Of a stretch of DNA of 64,000 nucleotides, positions 35,240 to 46,313 are shown piece by piece. The stretch's first letter is position 1, and each line of letters starts with the position of its first letter. The DNA comes from Harmothoe impar (lineage: Eukaryota > Annelida > Polychaeta > Phyllodocida > Polynoidae), in contig OX381714.1 in NCBI GenBank assembly GCA_947462335.1, forward strand, positions 33,566,025-33,630,024, read 5' to 3'. A program made the translations under genes and the position numbers. The notes under the pieces were generated by a model. That model ran no database searches and had not been told where the DNA came from. It saw only the letters and a list, made by a program, of their open reading frames with translations.

Positions 35240-35838
35240 GGAACGTTCACAAATGACTTTACCTGCCAGGGGGTGGTTGGGTCTTTGGGTTTAGTATCAA
35301 ATAGTTACATGGGGGTAGGGGGTCTGTGTGACAGCACCTTTTGTTGTACAAATGTATCACAATAACTATAATATCAGCATAGCTGATGATGAGTGACTAC
35401 GGGAAAGCTCATTATCCAACAGTATGTGGAGTAACCATCATTTCTTGACTCCTTTACAGCTGAAGAGTGATTCGGGGTGGGGGGTGTTGTGAGGTCTCAC
35501 AATCTAATTACCATTTCCTGATAGGTTGACTTTCGCCGTTTTGTCTCTAGTACTCGCTACTCTTTGTTCATCTGTTCTAATCGCAATGGGAGATGCCCAG
35601 CTAACAAAAATACGTTATTGTTTCAAAAGTTATATAACGTTTAGTCACAATAAGGAGCCCTAGAGAAACGTTCTATAACGTTGTATAACTTTTTGTGTTA
35701 ACTGTTTTAAAAGAAAAGTTTAGTGACGTCTTTCTATAGGGGGTTATTGGTGGCAGTTAAACAAAAAGATGACAGTGGTTAGGGGGGGGGGGTCCTGAAT
35801 AACGTTTCAAAATAGGTGACATCATTTGTGAATGTTAC
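35240..35838. mobile_element. AACGTTCACAAATGA element, long copy inserted in the minisatellite
   Basis: The left end is GGAACGTTCACAAATGAC and the right end GACATCATTTGTGAATGTTA, matching the 91-bp copy at 10061. Minisatellite sequence lies on both sides. Inside, 35589-35715 is an AACGTT-rich palindromic block starting CCCAGCTAACAAAAATACG. Confidence 0.7.
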
Positions 35839-35870
35839 CATAAAGGCTGGCATGTTGGGGTGGAGGGAAG

Positions 35871-36389
35871 GCTGACAATGCATGTAAGACTGCCCGATGA
35901 ACGAAAGAAACACGTTATACAGAACGTTTCTCTATGACTCCTTAGTATGCATGGCCCAACATTGTATAACGTTGGCTGACAATGCATGTAAGACTGCCCG
36001 ATGAACGAAAGAAACACGTTCTACAGAACGTTTCTCTATGACTCCTTAGTATGCATGGTCCAACATTGTATAACGTTGGCTGACAATGCATGTAAGACTG
36101 CCCGATGAACGGAAGAAACACGTTCTACAGAACGTTTCTCTATGACTCCTTAGTATGCATGGCCCAACATTGTATAACGTTGGCTGACAATGCATGTAAG
36201 ACTGCCCGATGAACGAAAGAAACACGTTATACAGAACGTTTCTCTATGACTCCTTAGTATGCATGGCCCAACATTGTATAACGTTGGCTGACAATGCATG
36301 TAAGACTGCCCGATGAACGAAAGAAACACGTTATACAGAATGTTTCTCTATGACTCCTTAGTATGCATGGCCCAACATTGTATAACGTT
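35871..36389. repeat. Five-copy 104-bp tandem array
   Basis: Units start at GCTGACAATGCATG at 35871, 35975, 36079, 36183 and 36287, exactly 104 apart, with very few differences. Each begins with a minisatellite word and continues GAACGAAAGAAACACGTT, then AACGTTTCTCTATGACTCC. The latter part is the reverse complement of sequence near 35640-35690. Confidence 0.9.
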
Positions 36390-36563
36390 AAAAACGCAAA
36401 ATTATATATTTTGGTTGGCCGTGTGCCATGTAAGGGTGTAAGGCAGGAATCAAGTGCGAGGATATCTTGTGGGAAATGGGAGGGTAACTGGTTCTCTGTG
36501 CTCTGTATTAAAAGCGGATTACGAGGCACAGGTCACCATTCATAGCCTACCACAGCACACTAT
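36390..36563. other. Remnant between the 104-bp array and the next element
   Basis: GCCATGTAAGGGTGTAAGGC near 36424 looks like minisatellite remnant. Nothing else is recognised. Confidence 0.4.
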
Positions 36564-37849
36564 AGTCCATGGCACCAAGAAAGGGACTGCCAAACTTTGC
36601 CCCTTTGCATTTCACGTCATGATCCACTACTAAGGCACTAGTAGTCGCATCATCTTCATGTAAAAAACGTTTTTTAGCTGAGACTCTGCAGTTTAAAGAT
36701 ATGACAATGTCATATTTCTCTGGAGAAATGTGGGTAATTGTGAAATTTGTAAATACCCTAGAAACATTTCTGAAATGTTGCATTTTTGTTGACTTTGATT
36801 TGCATTAGCACCTATAGAAATTGATATACACTCTCAGAGATAGAATTAGTCATCAAATAAATGAGGGAACGATTTTTTCTTCACAATGGTACCATTTAGA
36901 ACATTCTGGTTAAATAAATGCAAATGTGAGCCTTTCCACAAAGTGAGATCGAAATATTCAAAAATTGCTTAAAATCAGCATTTTGGGGAAGTTTTGATGA
37001 TATTCCCCATACTTTCAGTGTGCAATAAAGAGTGTTTACCAATATTGTCATGAAACTGCAATTTACAAGCTAGAGAATGAACAATTTCCCTGAATGTAAA
37101 CATTTGTGGATCAACAAGGGAAAAGGGACCTCGGCGGGGGATTTTTAGTACAAACTTTGGCCACCAGGGGGCTCTATATAGCCAACAATGTTCAAAATAT
37201 CATAAAAATTGTTCTTTACTAATTTTTGATGGAGAATACAATAAGCTACTTTAGAAAATTCCAACTTTAGTGAAAACCTTCCATATTTGGAATGTAAAAA
37301 GAACGTTTTTGGGCCTAAATTGATGTTTTTGCACTTCTTGGTTGCCATGGAAACATAATTTTCATTCTAAATTGAGTTTTTCAATAAATTAATGATTACA
37401 GGCCCCACAAAGATGGCTATGCTGAAAACAGAATGTAAATCCCATTTTAAGATCAAAAGCTGTGACCAAATGTTTGAAAAAGTTTGGACATTTGGGAATT
37501 TTCATAATTATGCTAATTAGATAGAGATATCTCTAAAACAAAGTAAGATAGAGCTTATTGGCATTTGAGATTGGACAGTGCCCACACATATTCAAGGAGC
37601 CAGTTCTCAAAAACTAGAAGTGGTACCTGCTAGTGAAATATATCACTGGAAAGCTGATGACCTCAATTTCATCATTGAGTTTAACCTTTGGAGGACCCTT
37701 TTCCCTCGACTGTCCACATTTATTCTCATGTGTATGTGTTTAGCTCTTCATCGGGAAATATTTTGTGCCCATTTGAGTTGTTTCTACATGTTATTTCACA
37801 TAGAAAACAAGCCTAATTCAATAGTCCCTTTCTTGGTGCCACGGACTTA
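36564..37849. mobile_element. 1.3-kb inverted-repeat element, copy 1
   Basis: The ends are AGTCCATGGCACCAAGAAAG and the inverse CTTTCTTGGTGCCACGGACT, about 25 bp with one mismatch. The interior is AT-rich and non-coding. The part at about 37140-37680 is repeated in inverted orientation at 58975-59452 and 60513-60560, so this is a dispersed family. Confidence 0.65.
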
Positions 37850-38427
37850 GAGGAACTAAGTATAAGACTGAGAGCAATGCCATGGAGTACAACCAAAAGC
37901 TTCCTAACCTTTATAGTTGTTATTTTCATCCACAGACATAGGTGCTTTATGGTGCCACTAGTAAAGTAAGTAAAACACCTCCCGTATTGAGTGTAGTTCT
38001 TGTTCAAAGTTGACATACTGCAGGTCCCAGAGCAAACATAATTATATTGAGTGAGATCCAATTGTATTTCTCAATTTTCTTATATCCATATCTACCTGAA
38101 ATGTATTAGATCAATAGAGGTGTATGTGATGTCCTGGGAATAATCATTAATGGTCACATACATGTTGAGGTGTTTTAGAATTTAGAGTCCAGCTCAACAA
38201 GATCAAGTCATTTTAGCTCACTATTCCAACAACAGAGGTGAGTGTCACAGTAGTCCCCTCCTCTGGGTGGAAGGGAAGGCTGACAACATATGTAAGTTAT
38301 GATTTGACCAAGGCTGTGGTTGACAAAAAAGGTATGGTTTACTATTGCAAGCTATATCAAAGCTAATTTTATGTTACCTTTCACTGTATGAAAAATGACT
38401 TAGTGGATACAATGTATTTTGTACGAT
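37850..38427. other. Unassigned DNA with minisatellite remnant
   Basis: GGGTGGAAGGGAAGGCTGAC at 38265-38284 is the last trace of the 34.8-kb minisatellite. No gene is seen. Confidence 0.4.
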
Positions 38428-38642
38428 GTATGTGCCTCTACATGGGTAAAAATCGACTATGGCGACACGACCGTCTTAGGCACTTTTAAAAATCGACGGA
38501 CACAGGAAAATCAGGGGTAAAAATCGACCCACAGTTTTCTTTTCTTTAAGTACTTATATAACTAAAAATCGACATGATGTCACAACTCTTGTGCTAAAAA
38601 TCGACACAGCGACATGGTCAAAATTGTTGGTACCCATGTAGG
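38428..38642. mobile_element. Element with repeated TAAAAATCGAC words
   Basis: The outer ends CTACATGGGTA and TACCCATGTAG are inverse. Inside, TAAAAATCGAC occurs five times in one orientation. Immediately to the right, TAGATTCACCATAAGTCGACC resembles the TIR of the element at 46097. Confidence 0.5.
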
Positions 38643-40362
38643 GTAGATTCACCATAAGTCGACCCTTCCCGTCACAGTTTTTCATGACCATCAGAAGATG
38701 CTTAATAATATTATGTAATATAGCTGTGACAAGATAGATACTGTACCACACAACAGATAATGATCCACAGGTCTCAAATAATTATGTTTGACACATTTAT
38801 AAGCATTATCATATGTATATTATTGCCCTCATATTAGAAAATCTCATATAGGCTATTTTCACTCAATGTCGACCAAAATTGACCTAGAGTCGACCAGTCT
38901 TAACTCAATCAGAATGATATGAAGTCTTTTACATTTATATCCAGACTAGCTCAATTTACTCAGGAAAATGATAATAGAATCATATTGGTTCAATAATTCC
39001 CCCTCAATCTTGTATTTTCGTGATCTTTGAACATTGAGGAAAGTAGGTATATATGTAGGATTCCTTACAGAATTACCATTACTTTTGAGGTCAAGCTAAC
39101 ACACTGTAGATATAGGTCGTCTTATGGTGAAATTATGGTTGTCTCATGGTGAAATCTATTAGTTCTGATGAATAGCTTCTAAAGTTGATTCATAAAGAGA
39201 TTCTCATGAGAATACCTCTGATTCATATTTATTAGATATGCATCCACTACTTTAAAATACCAAAACAGTGGACTGATGTTAATAAATGGGTACAAACAGG
39301 TATTGAAATAAAAGATCTATGGAGAATTCCTAAATTCTATGATCTCAAAACAGGTCATACAGTCTCACTTCAGTGCATTATATATATACGATTATATGGT
39401 CATTTATAAAGGATGATGGCATGATGGAAGGTAACAACACTTCGATTTCCCTTCCAACAAAGCATTGATACCATATTAGTAGAGTAAATATGTAACAATT
39501 TCAGCAGGTATTTGGCACCTCTGGCAGAAAACACGAAAAGTTGCACACAGGGTCTTTACATAATACTAAACTCATATCGAAGAGGATACATGATTTTTGA
39601 AAAGTATTTCCAAATGAAAATGTACATTAATCTAAAAAAGTATGAAAATGAAGAATAAACCAATAAAATATCACATAATTGTGTTAATTAGAAAGGCTTA
39701 CACCTCATAATAGGGGTGAACTAGGGTAATATGATAATGCTGATTCCAAATCTGCTATCTGTATGATGGTATCCAGAAATGATCAATGTCAAAATCAAGG
39801 TCAAAGGTCAGAAATCCACTAAACATCAATACATGTACAAGAAAACACTAGCATGGTCTCTTTGTGTGTCTGCCTGTCTGTCTGTGTGTCTGTCTATGTG
39901 TCTGTCTCTTCACTGATGATAATACCCATAGTCAGTAGTGACTATACCACCATATTTTGGCTCCCATAGTCAGGAGACCATACAACTTAGCCACATATTA
40001 GTCGTAAGGATATTTGGATCACACAAATTGATGATGTCACAGGAATGTGTGCACAGGAAACAGTTAGGATTCAAAATTGAATGGTCAACTGACTTCAGTT
40101 GGGCACATCTTATTCATCTAAATCACTCCTTTACACATTTCCCTGTGCATTAGATTGTGTGTTAATGTTGAGCATGCTTACATCATAGAACACATAGATT
40201 CTCAAGTTTAATTAAAATTAGCATGTGCTTTTGTCCAAATTCTGATCATGTAATGGTGGATCTCTAGCCATCCGGACTAGGATGTACAGACGTTGACTGG
40301 ATAAAGGGTCATAGTGTGCTATGCCCCAACCTCATCTACCTCTTGCAGTGGTGCTAGGGCAG
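38643..40362. other. AT-rich intergenic DNA
   Basis: The region holds GTCGACC words at 38656 and 38866-38900, and a TGTC/TGTG microsatellite at 39862-39908. Otherwise nothing is recognisable. Confidence 0.4.
39862..39908. repeat. TCTG/TGTG microsatellite
   Basis: An imperfect run of TGTC, TGCC and TGTG tetranucleotides. Confidence 0.8.
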
Positions 40363-40943
40363 GTACCCCTGGACATCTACCCCTGGACATCTGGCCCCTG
40401 GACATCTAGACCCTAGACATGTACCCCCTAGAACTTTTATCCCCTTGGACATCTATTCCCTGGAACTCCACCCCCTTGGACACCTAGCCCCTGGAGCATC
40501 CACCCCCTGGGACACATACCCCTAGGACATCTACCCCCTAGGACTTTTATCCCCTTGGACATCTATCCGCTGGACATCTATCCCAGTACAACTTCTACCC
40601 CCTGGGACATCTACCCCCTAGGACATCTACCCCCTTTACCCTCTAGCATTATACCTGGGGACATCAATCCCCTGCACTTGCCCATATGGTAGAGTCATAT
40701 TATGTGGAGGGGGTAGATCTCTCCAGGGGTAGAAGTCCTAGAGAGTAAAGGTTCATTGGGTAGATGTGCGCGGGAGTGGATGTCCTTAGGGGTAGAAGTC
40801 CTAGGGGGTTAAAGGCCTGAGGGGGTCAAGTCCAAGGGGTAGAAGGCCAAAGGGGCAAAAATCCTAGGGGGTAGATATCCTAGGGGGTAGATGCCCTAAG
40901 GAGTAGATGGTAGGCCCTGGGGTATATTCCAAGGGGTAGACTC
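40363..40943. repeat. Fold-back minisatellite
   Basis: The left arm (40363-40665) repeats ACCCCTGGACATCT and CCCCCTAGGACATCTA, about 17-20 bp per unit. After a short spacer the right arm (about 40710-40943) repeats the reverse complement (TAGATGTCCTAGGGGG, AGGGGGTAGATATCC). A transcript would form a long imperfect hairpin. Confidence 0.8.
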
Positions 40944-41009
40944 TAAGGGGATCCTTGCCCCGACAGCCTTCCGGTGCACTCCAAAGTACCGTAATACTCT
41001 GCTTTGCCA

Positions 41010-41440
41010 CACCCGAACTTGTCCTGCCTTGCTCTGCTCTGCTCTACTCTATTTTACTCTACTCTGCCTTATTCTGCCTTACTCTGCCTCTGCTCTATTC
41101 AACATGACTATGCTCGGTCTTACTCTACCTTACATTGCCTTACCCTGCATCACTCTACCTTGCACTGCCCTGCTCTTCTTTATATCACTATGCTTTGCCT
41201 TCCTCTGCCTTACCCTTCATTACTCTGCCTGTTCTACCCTGCTCTACTCTACATTACTCTGCTGCTCTGCTCTGCCTTGCCTTGCCCTACCCTACCCTGC
41301 CTGGCTCTATTCTACATTACTCTACTCTGCCTTACTCTGCCCTACTCTACTTTACATTACTCTGCTCTGCTTTGTCCTGCCTTACTCTGTCTGGTTCTAT
41401 TCTACATTACTCTGCTCTGCCTTACTCTGCCCTAGAGAGT
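41010..41440. repeat. Pyrimidine-rich CTCTG/CTTAC satellite
   Basis: It is built from pentamers and decamers such as CTCTGCCTTA, CTCTACATTA and CTGCTCTGC. Several frames stay open for over 100 codons because the unit lacks stops; none is protein-like. Confidence 0.85.
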
Positions 41441-42531
41441 ATGCAAAACATATCTACCCAATAACCAGTGATATATATGACATACATGTATGTTCACATT
41501 TACATGACCAAACACCAACATCCATGTGAGCAGTATTATCCTGTCTTTCTCTAAAAAGTGCTAAGTACGTACATACATTAAGGACAATGGTTAAGGATTA
41601 AATGGAATGAATTATACCATTAGGAGTGTTAGTTTATGATTTATGTCATATGGAAAGGTTTAAACAACCAATATGTGTTATTGTGATGAGGGTTTGTTGA
41701 CCTATTATGCACAACAGGTTTGACCGAAATGACTTTTTTGGTTAGTAGAAAGCAGTAATGAATATATATGCAAATTACCACCTTGTTGTGCGTAGCCATA
41801 CATCTGAACACTACTTTTTCACGTGCAATAAATACATGTATGTTGGTTTCTATCATTAGGATTATCCTTTGAATTTTATTCCATTCTAAAATAATTAATA
41901 TATATTTCTAAAGAATTAAAAGTAAATTTTTTACTTTATTTTTTCAATGTCGTTTTACATGTAGTTACATTAATAAAAATGAATGTATCCTCTTAGAATC
42001 GGGTTCAGCACATCTTAGAACCCCTGTATACCAAATTTCATGCTTTCTGCCGGAAGTGCCAAACCATTTCACATATTTCTTGTACTATATGTAACATAGG
42101 GGCCTAGCAATATGATGCAGTAGGTGGTCGACACATGGTAGTAGGTCGGAAATAGGTGAGCTTACCCTAGAGGCACATGTATGCCTAAGGCCCAGACATT
42201 CTTACAGAAATGTTGGCTCTAATAAAAGGGATATAAAAATTAAATTAACATGCAACCCAATAGGAATGGTCAACTAACACGCAGTACGCCCATATTGAAT
42301 CTCAGATCCCCAGGACTTGGACTTGGAATAAAGTCCAGATATTCTGTCGGATCCTTAGGACTTATAGTGGCTCCCAGATCATTAGGACTTGGCTGGAGGT
42401 TGCAAGGACTAGATCTAATGTTTATATTACTTGGTTTCACGTCCTTATGACTTGATTAAAAGTCGTCCCCAAGACCTCCCCATGTTTGGACTCGAATATG
42501 TCTGCTTAAAACTGTGTATACAACTCAATTA
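41441..42531. other. Unassigned intergenic DNA
   Basis: AGGACTT words recur at about 42310-42430. No gene is seen. Confidence 0.4.
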
Positions 42532-42716
42532 GGCCAAATAAAGAAAGCTTTGTTTCAGGTCACCCGACCGACCCTAGCAAAACAGGGCCGACCCTATCTT
42601 TTTTTGCGTAATTTGTACTTTCATGTTTAACAAATAAAGTAAAATAAAATAAATATCCGACCTACCGACCCTAGTCTTTCTTGCCATGTTACCTGAAATA
42701 TACCTTTTTTTTGGCC
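42532..42716. mobile_element. PIF/Harbinger-like MITE, family GGCC, copy 3
   Basis: This is the shortest copy. TTA lies on both sides (42529-42531 and 42717-42719). The left end GGCCAAATAAAGAAAGC is followed by TTTCAGGTCACCCGACCGACC, and the right end by CGACCTACCGACCC and TTACCTGAAATATACC, ending TTGGCC. Confidence 0.8.
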
Positions 42717-42719
42717 TTA

Positions 42720-44677
42720 CCTCAACACGTAAATACTTTCATCGGACTTATTTTCAATAGTCTAGAGGTTTTGAAAAAATGATGTTGCTTATGGACACCA
42801 TGAATACTGATCATCTTTTCTTTTTGGCTGTTCTTCTATAAGGGTGTAGAGGAGTGATTTTACATTGGGGTATTTACCCAGTCCCCACCTACCACCTCCT
42901 CCTATGTTCGTGCTGTGGGCCATGTCAGTCTCATGTCTGTAACAGGCAATTAACCTATTCTCCCACTATCAGTCTAACCTGCTCCTGCACTCTCACTAAC
43001 CTATAGGGCTCCTGGGTGTCAGGCTATGGCCGCGGCCATGTCTGACCCCTGCACGGAGCCTCCTGTGGTTCTCTCTAGATGGATCCTAAGTCAGGCCATC
43101 TATTGGTTACAACCAGAAGAGTACATGCAGCTGTCCAAGTGGTCATTGGAATGATGTACTGGCCCCTTGTATCCCCTGGGTCATGGGCAGAGGGAACAGT
43201 GTAGGTTGAAGTCGTGGGAACCAAGTAATCCAAAGCAATGCTGGAATTGCACTATGATGTCAGGCAGGCAGTAGACCATGACTGACCCTTGGTTAATAGC
43301 AGTTCCTCCTACTGATCAGGGGCCTGTACTAAAGGTTCTCAACTAGTCACAAGCTGTGCTGGGATCAATACTGCAACACTCCCTGACTCACCCCATTCCC
43401 CTTCCCATCCCAACCCCCCCCCCCCCATTCCCCTATGTAATACCTGACTTCCCCCCATCCTTCCCTCCCTGCGTGACTCTCTCACTCTCTTCCTCCCAGT
43501 GAGCAACTACCCCCCCCCCCCCACACACACAGTTGTTAAAAGATAAGCACTCCCTAAATGGACGTTTTGCCACCAGTCTGCACGCAGGTATTTGAAGAGT
43601 GCACAAACTGAGGAAATACCAGAGAGTTTGTTGGAAGTCTTGATGGATTGACCCCTTGAGGGTACCCGTCCATTCTCCTAGGATAATATTTTAGCTTCTG
43701 TTTACCCCACCCCTGATTCATCTGTGATGGTATTCACACATTCAAAGTTATATAATGCGCTGAATACCTTGACATTTCCAGCAGATGTAGTGGGGTTGTA
43801 TCCTGCACCCCCTGTATGTCTGGGGTGTACACCCGACCCTGTGGACAAGGACCGTATATGTATTGTCTAGGGAGCTGTATTTTTATATGGGACATGTTAT
43901 ATGACCCTGTCTGTAAACCAGGTTAATCTTCAACAGGTCCACACCCACTACACGTCATCACTCTCCTAGCACAGCCATTTATCTCTTTTAGGGAAAAATG
44001 GACTAAGTGGTATCCACATACATGGCAGGAGAGGTATTAATAACTTAACCAAGGAATATCATCATTGACTCAGGGTCACAGGTCCACTATATGGAATATT
44101 TCAATTTGCAAATGATATTAAGATGCTTAATGGCAGGGTGACTAACACGCCTTTTGTAGCATATCCGTAGAGCTCTAATCCACTGGTAATTTAGGTTAAA
44201 TATGACTATCGATGTTTACAGCTGACTAATGAAACTGGACCATCAACATAGTACACAAAGAAAATGTAGTACCCCGATCCGCTGGCGTATCCTCAAACCA
44301 GAACTAACTCAAATGACAGACACTCACAACACCACAATGACAACAAGTTTTAACCTATAGGGTTAGTGACTAGGAGTGAGGGGGGGGGGGGGGGTAACTT
44401 GATACCTTTTGTACTGCTATAATATTTACCCATAGCAGACAACCGAAGAAGACGACCCAAGACAAAGAGGCAGTTACTCTTATAATTTCTTGCATTGTAT
44501 ACCTTACATAGCCTTTCCTCAATATATAACAACTATACAAAGAATAATGAGTACATGCCCCCTTCCGCCTAGGCGACCAAATGGCAATGCAAAACCAAAA
44601 TTATGCAGTTTGGCTGAAAACTCCACAAGCCTGGCTGCACAGCTCATGGCAGCCAATCAGGGAGCACGGTTGCGTCA
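42720..44677. other. Unassigned intergenic DNA
   Basis: Long C runs lie at 43413-43428 and 43510-43523, followed by a possible transposon right end at 43531-43556, and a G run at about 44381-44394. No exon is recognised. Confidence 0.4.
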
Positions 44678-44710
44678 CCCCCCCCCCCCGGCTTGCGGGG
44701 GGGGGGGGGG
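44678..44710. repeat. C-run/G-run inverted pair
   Basis: Twelve C (44678-44689), GGCTTGC, then fourteen G (44697-44710). The two runs can pair as a hairpin and are likely to be length-variable. Confidence 0.7.
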
Positions 44711-45004
44711 CAGAGCCCCCCCATGATATCAACATACATCAACATATGATGCCATCTACATTTGGTGGGTACCTATAATTAAGACTTTTAAGATTAAGAC
44801 TTGTTGAGACTTGATTAAGACTCACTCAAGAATTGTCTTAGATTGTGCAGCGGGGTCACTCAGAAGATGGAAACAGGGATAACACCTCTATTTACGCTCC
44901 GATGGACTCGCTTTTAGGCGAGGATCACTTTCGTCACTTTCGCTATCCGTACGCAAACCGGACAGTGACTTTAGTGCGACAATGTCGCCCACACCGACCT
45001 TCAA

Positions 45005-45076
45005 GCCCACATCTAGCTGCTCGCCCACACCCACCTGCTCGTCCACACCCACCTGCTCGTCCACACCCACCTGCTC
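45005..45076. repeat. 18-bp minisatellite, four units
   Basis: GTCCACACCCACCTGCTC is repeated four times exactly in register, the first units slightly changed. It falls in open frames on both strands; the minus-strand peptide repeats GVDEQV and is followed by an acidic, serine-rich stretch. No protein family is recognised. Confidence 0.85.
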
Positions 45077-46094
45077 GCCTAAGATCTGATTACAGACTAG
45101 TGCAACAATGATTTGAGGGTAGTTTCGAACCAGGAATACGTTTAATAATGATTTACAATATTTCAATCAATCAATCCAATCACGTGAACCCTGAGTCATT
45201 TGCGATGTACATCCCAGGTTCAATCTTATATCTCTGTAACATATCCAACAACACCGGCCATGAACAATTAGAATTAATAATAATGTTATCATGTTTCTCT
45301 GTGATAGATCTACCAAACCGCCCTTGAACAATTATAGCAATGTTATTATATCTCTGCAACTCTGCAGCAATTATAGTACAAAGATGTCATAATATGATTT
45401 ATCTGTTTAACAAATCCACCAAACTGCGTAGAAACCAGTCAGCTGTGAGTAAACAACCTGCTTCCTGACCAAGTGGCACACATTCACAGGCGGCGACGGC
45501 AGACGACTGAGACCAGAGAAAAACTACATGACGGGGAAAAATGGCCAGAAAAAGAGTCTGGCCTACTGAGGATATAGCTACTGCGCACATAGCGGGTCTA
45601 CCTCCTGCTAGCCACTACTACACAGGGTAGAAGTGGAGGACGTGCGGCAGGGGCGGACGGACCCAGGAGGGCCGCTGGAGGAGCAGGAGGAGGAGGGGGC
45701 CCTGGAGGAGCAAGGTACAGGAGGAGGCTTACAGGTAGGAGGAGGAGGAGGAGGAGGACATACTGGGGTTACCGCCACCAGCAGACTGTGGCAGCTTAAC
45801 ATGGAGTACTTGGGGTACTGGGGGAGGATCCAGGAGGATGTGCATGCCTGCCTGGAGAACGGCCAATGGTGTAGACAAGCACTATGTACCAGACAGAACC
45901 ACCAGGAGCACACACACAGTGACTGTGGGTCCCTAGGGAGGATCGTACATATCTAGGGTCTATACAGGACGCTGCTGCCGGTGTGAGGTAATTGTCGTCT
46001 GTTCCTTCACCTCAGGCTGTTTGGTGTACACAATGTACCAGACGACAATCAGCACCTCAGTGTCGTCTGCTCCGACACCTCACTCAGTCACAGG
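45077..46094. other. Unassigned DNA with a GGA-rich stretch
   Basis: A purine-rich block at 45625-45760 reads EVEDVRQGRTDPGGP and then Glu/Gly-rich. A possible acceptor (CTACTACACAG, ending about 45625) stands before it. It might be a low-complexity exon, but there is no homology to support that. Confidence 0.3.
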
Positions 46095-46096
46095 TA

Positions 46097-46311
46097 GATG
46101 CACCATGAGTCGGACACATGTACCTTCAGTCTGACACTTGGATTTGTAGCTTTTTGAATATAGTAAGACCTCTGTCTGTGTATAACATCACATTTTAAGT
46201 GCTATTCTTACCAACAAGGACCAACTATTAGGTGGTTATAATGCATATTGATTACAGCGTCTACAAATTCAAGTGTCCGACTCAAGGTAAGTGTCCGACT
46301 CATGGTGAATC
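46097..46311. mobile_element. TA-flanked inverted-repeat element
   Basis: The ends are GATGCACCATGAGTCGGACA and TGTCCGACTCATGGTGAATC, with TA on both sides (46095-46096 and 46312-46313), as in Tc1/mariner-type MITEs. An inner pair (CAGTCTGACACTTG...ATTTGTAG and CTACAAATTCAAGTGTCCGA) extends the hairpin. Confidence 0.7.
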
Positions 46312-46313
46312 TA

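Noticed and set aside
41004..41529. Overlapping long open frames of Leu/Ser/Tyr-rich peptides
   Set aside because: They are produced by a CTCTG/CTTAC pentamer satellite that lacks stop codons; three frames are open at once.
44888..45166. Minus-strand frame with GVDEQV repeats and an acidic tail
   Set aside because: Created by the 18-bp minisatellite. The acidic tail is suggestive but no homology or splice sites support it.
45633..45956. Glu/Gly-rich frame that might be an exon
   Set aside because: Purine-rich low complexity explains it; a candidate acceptor alone is insufficient.
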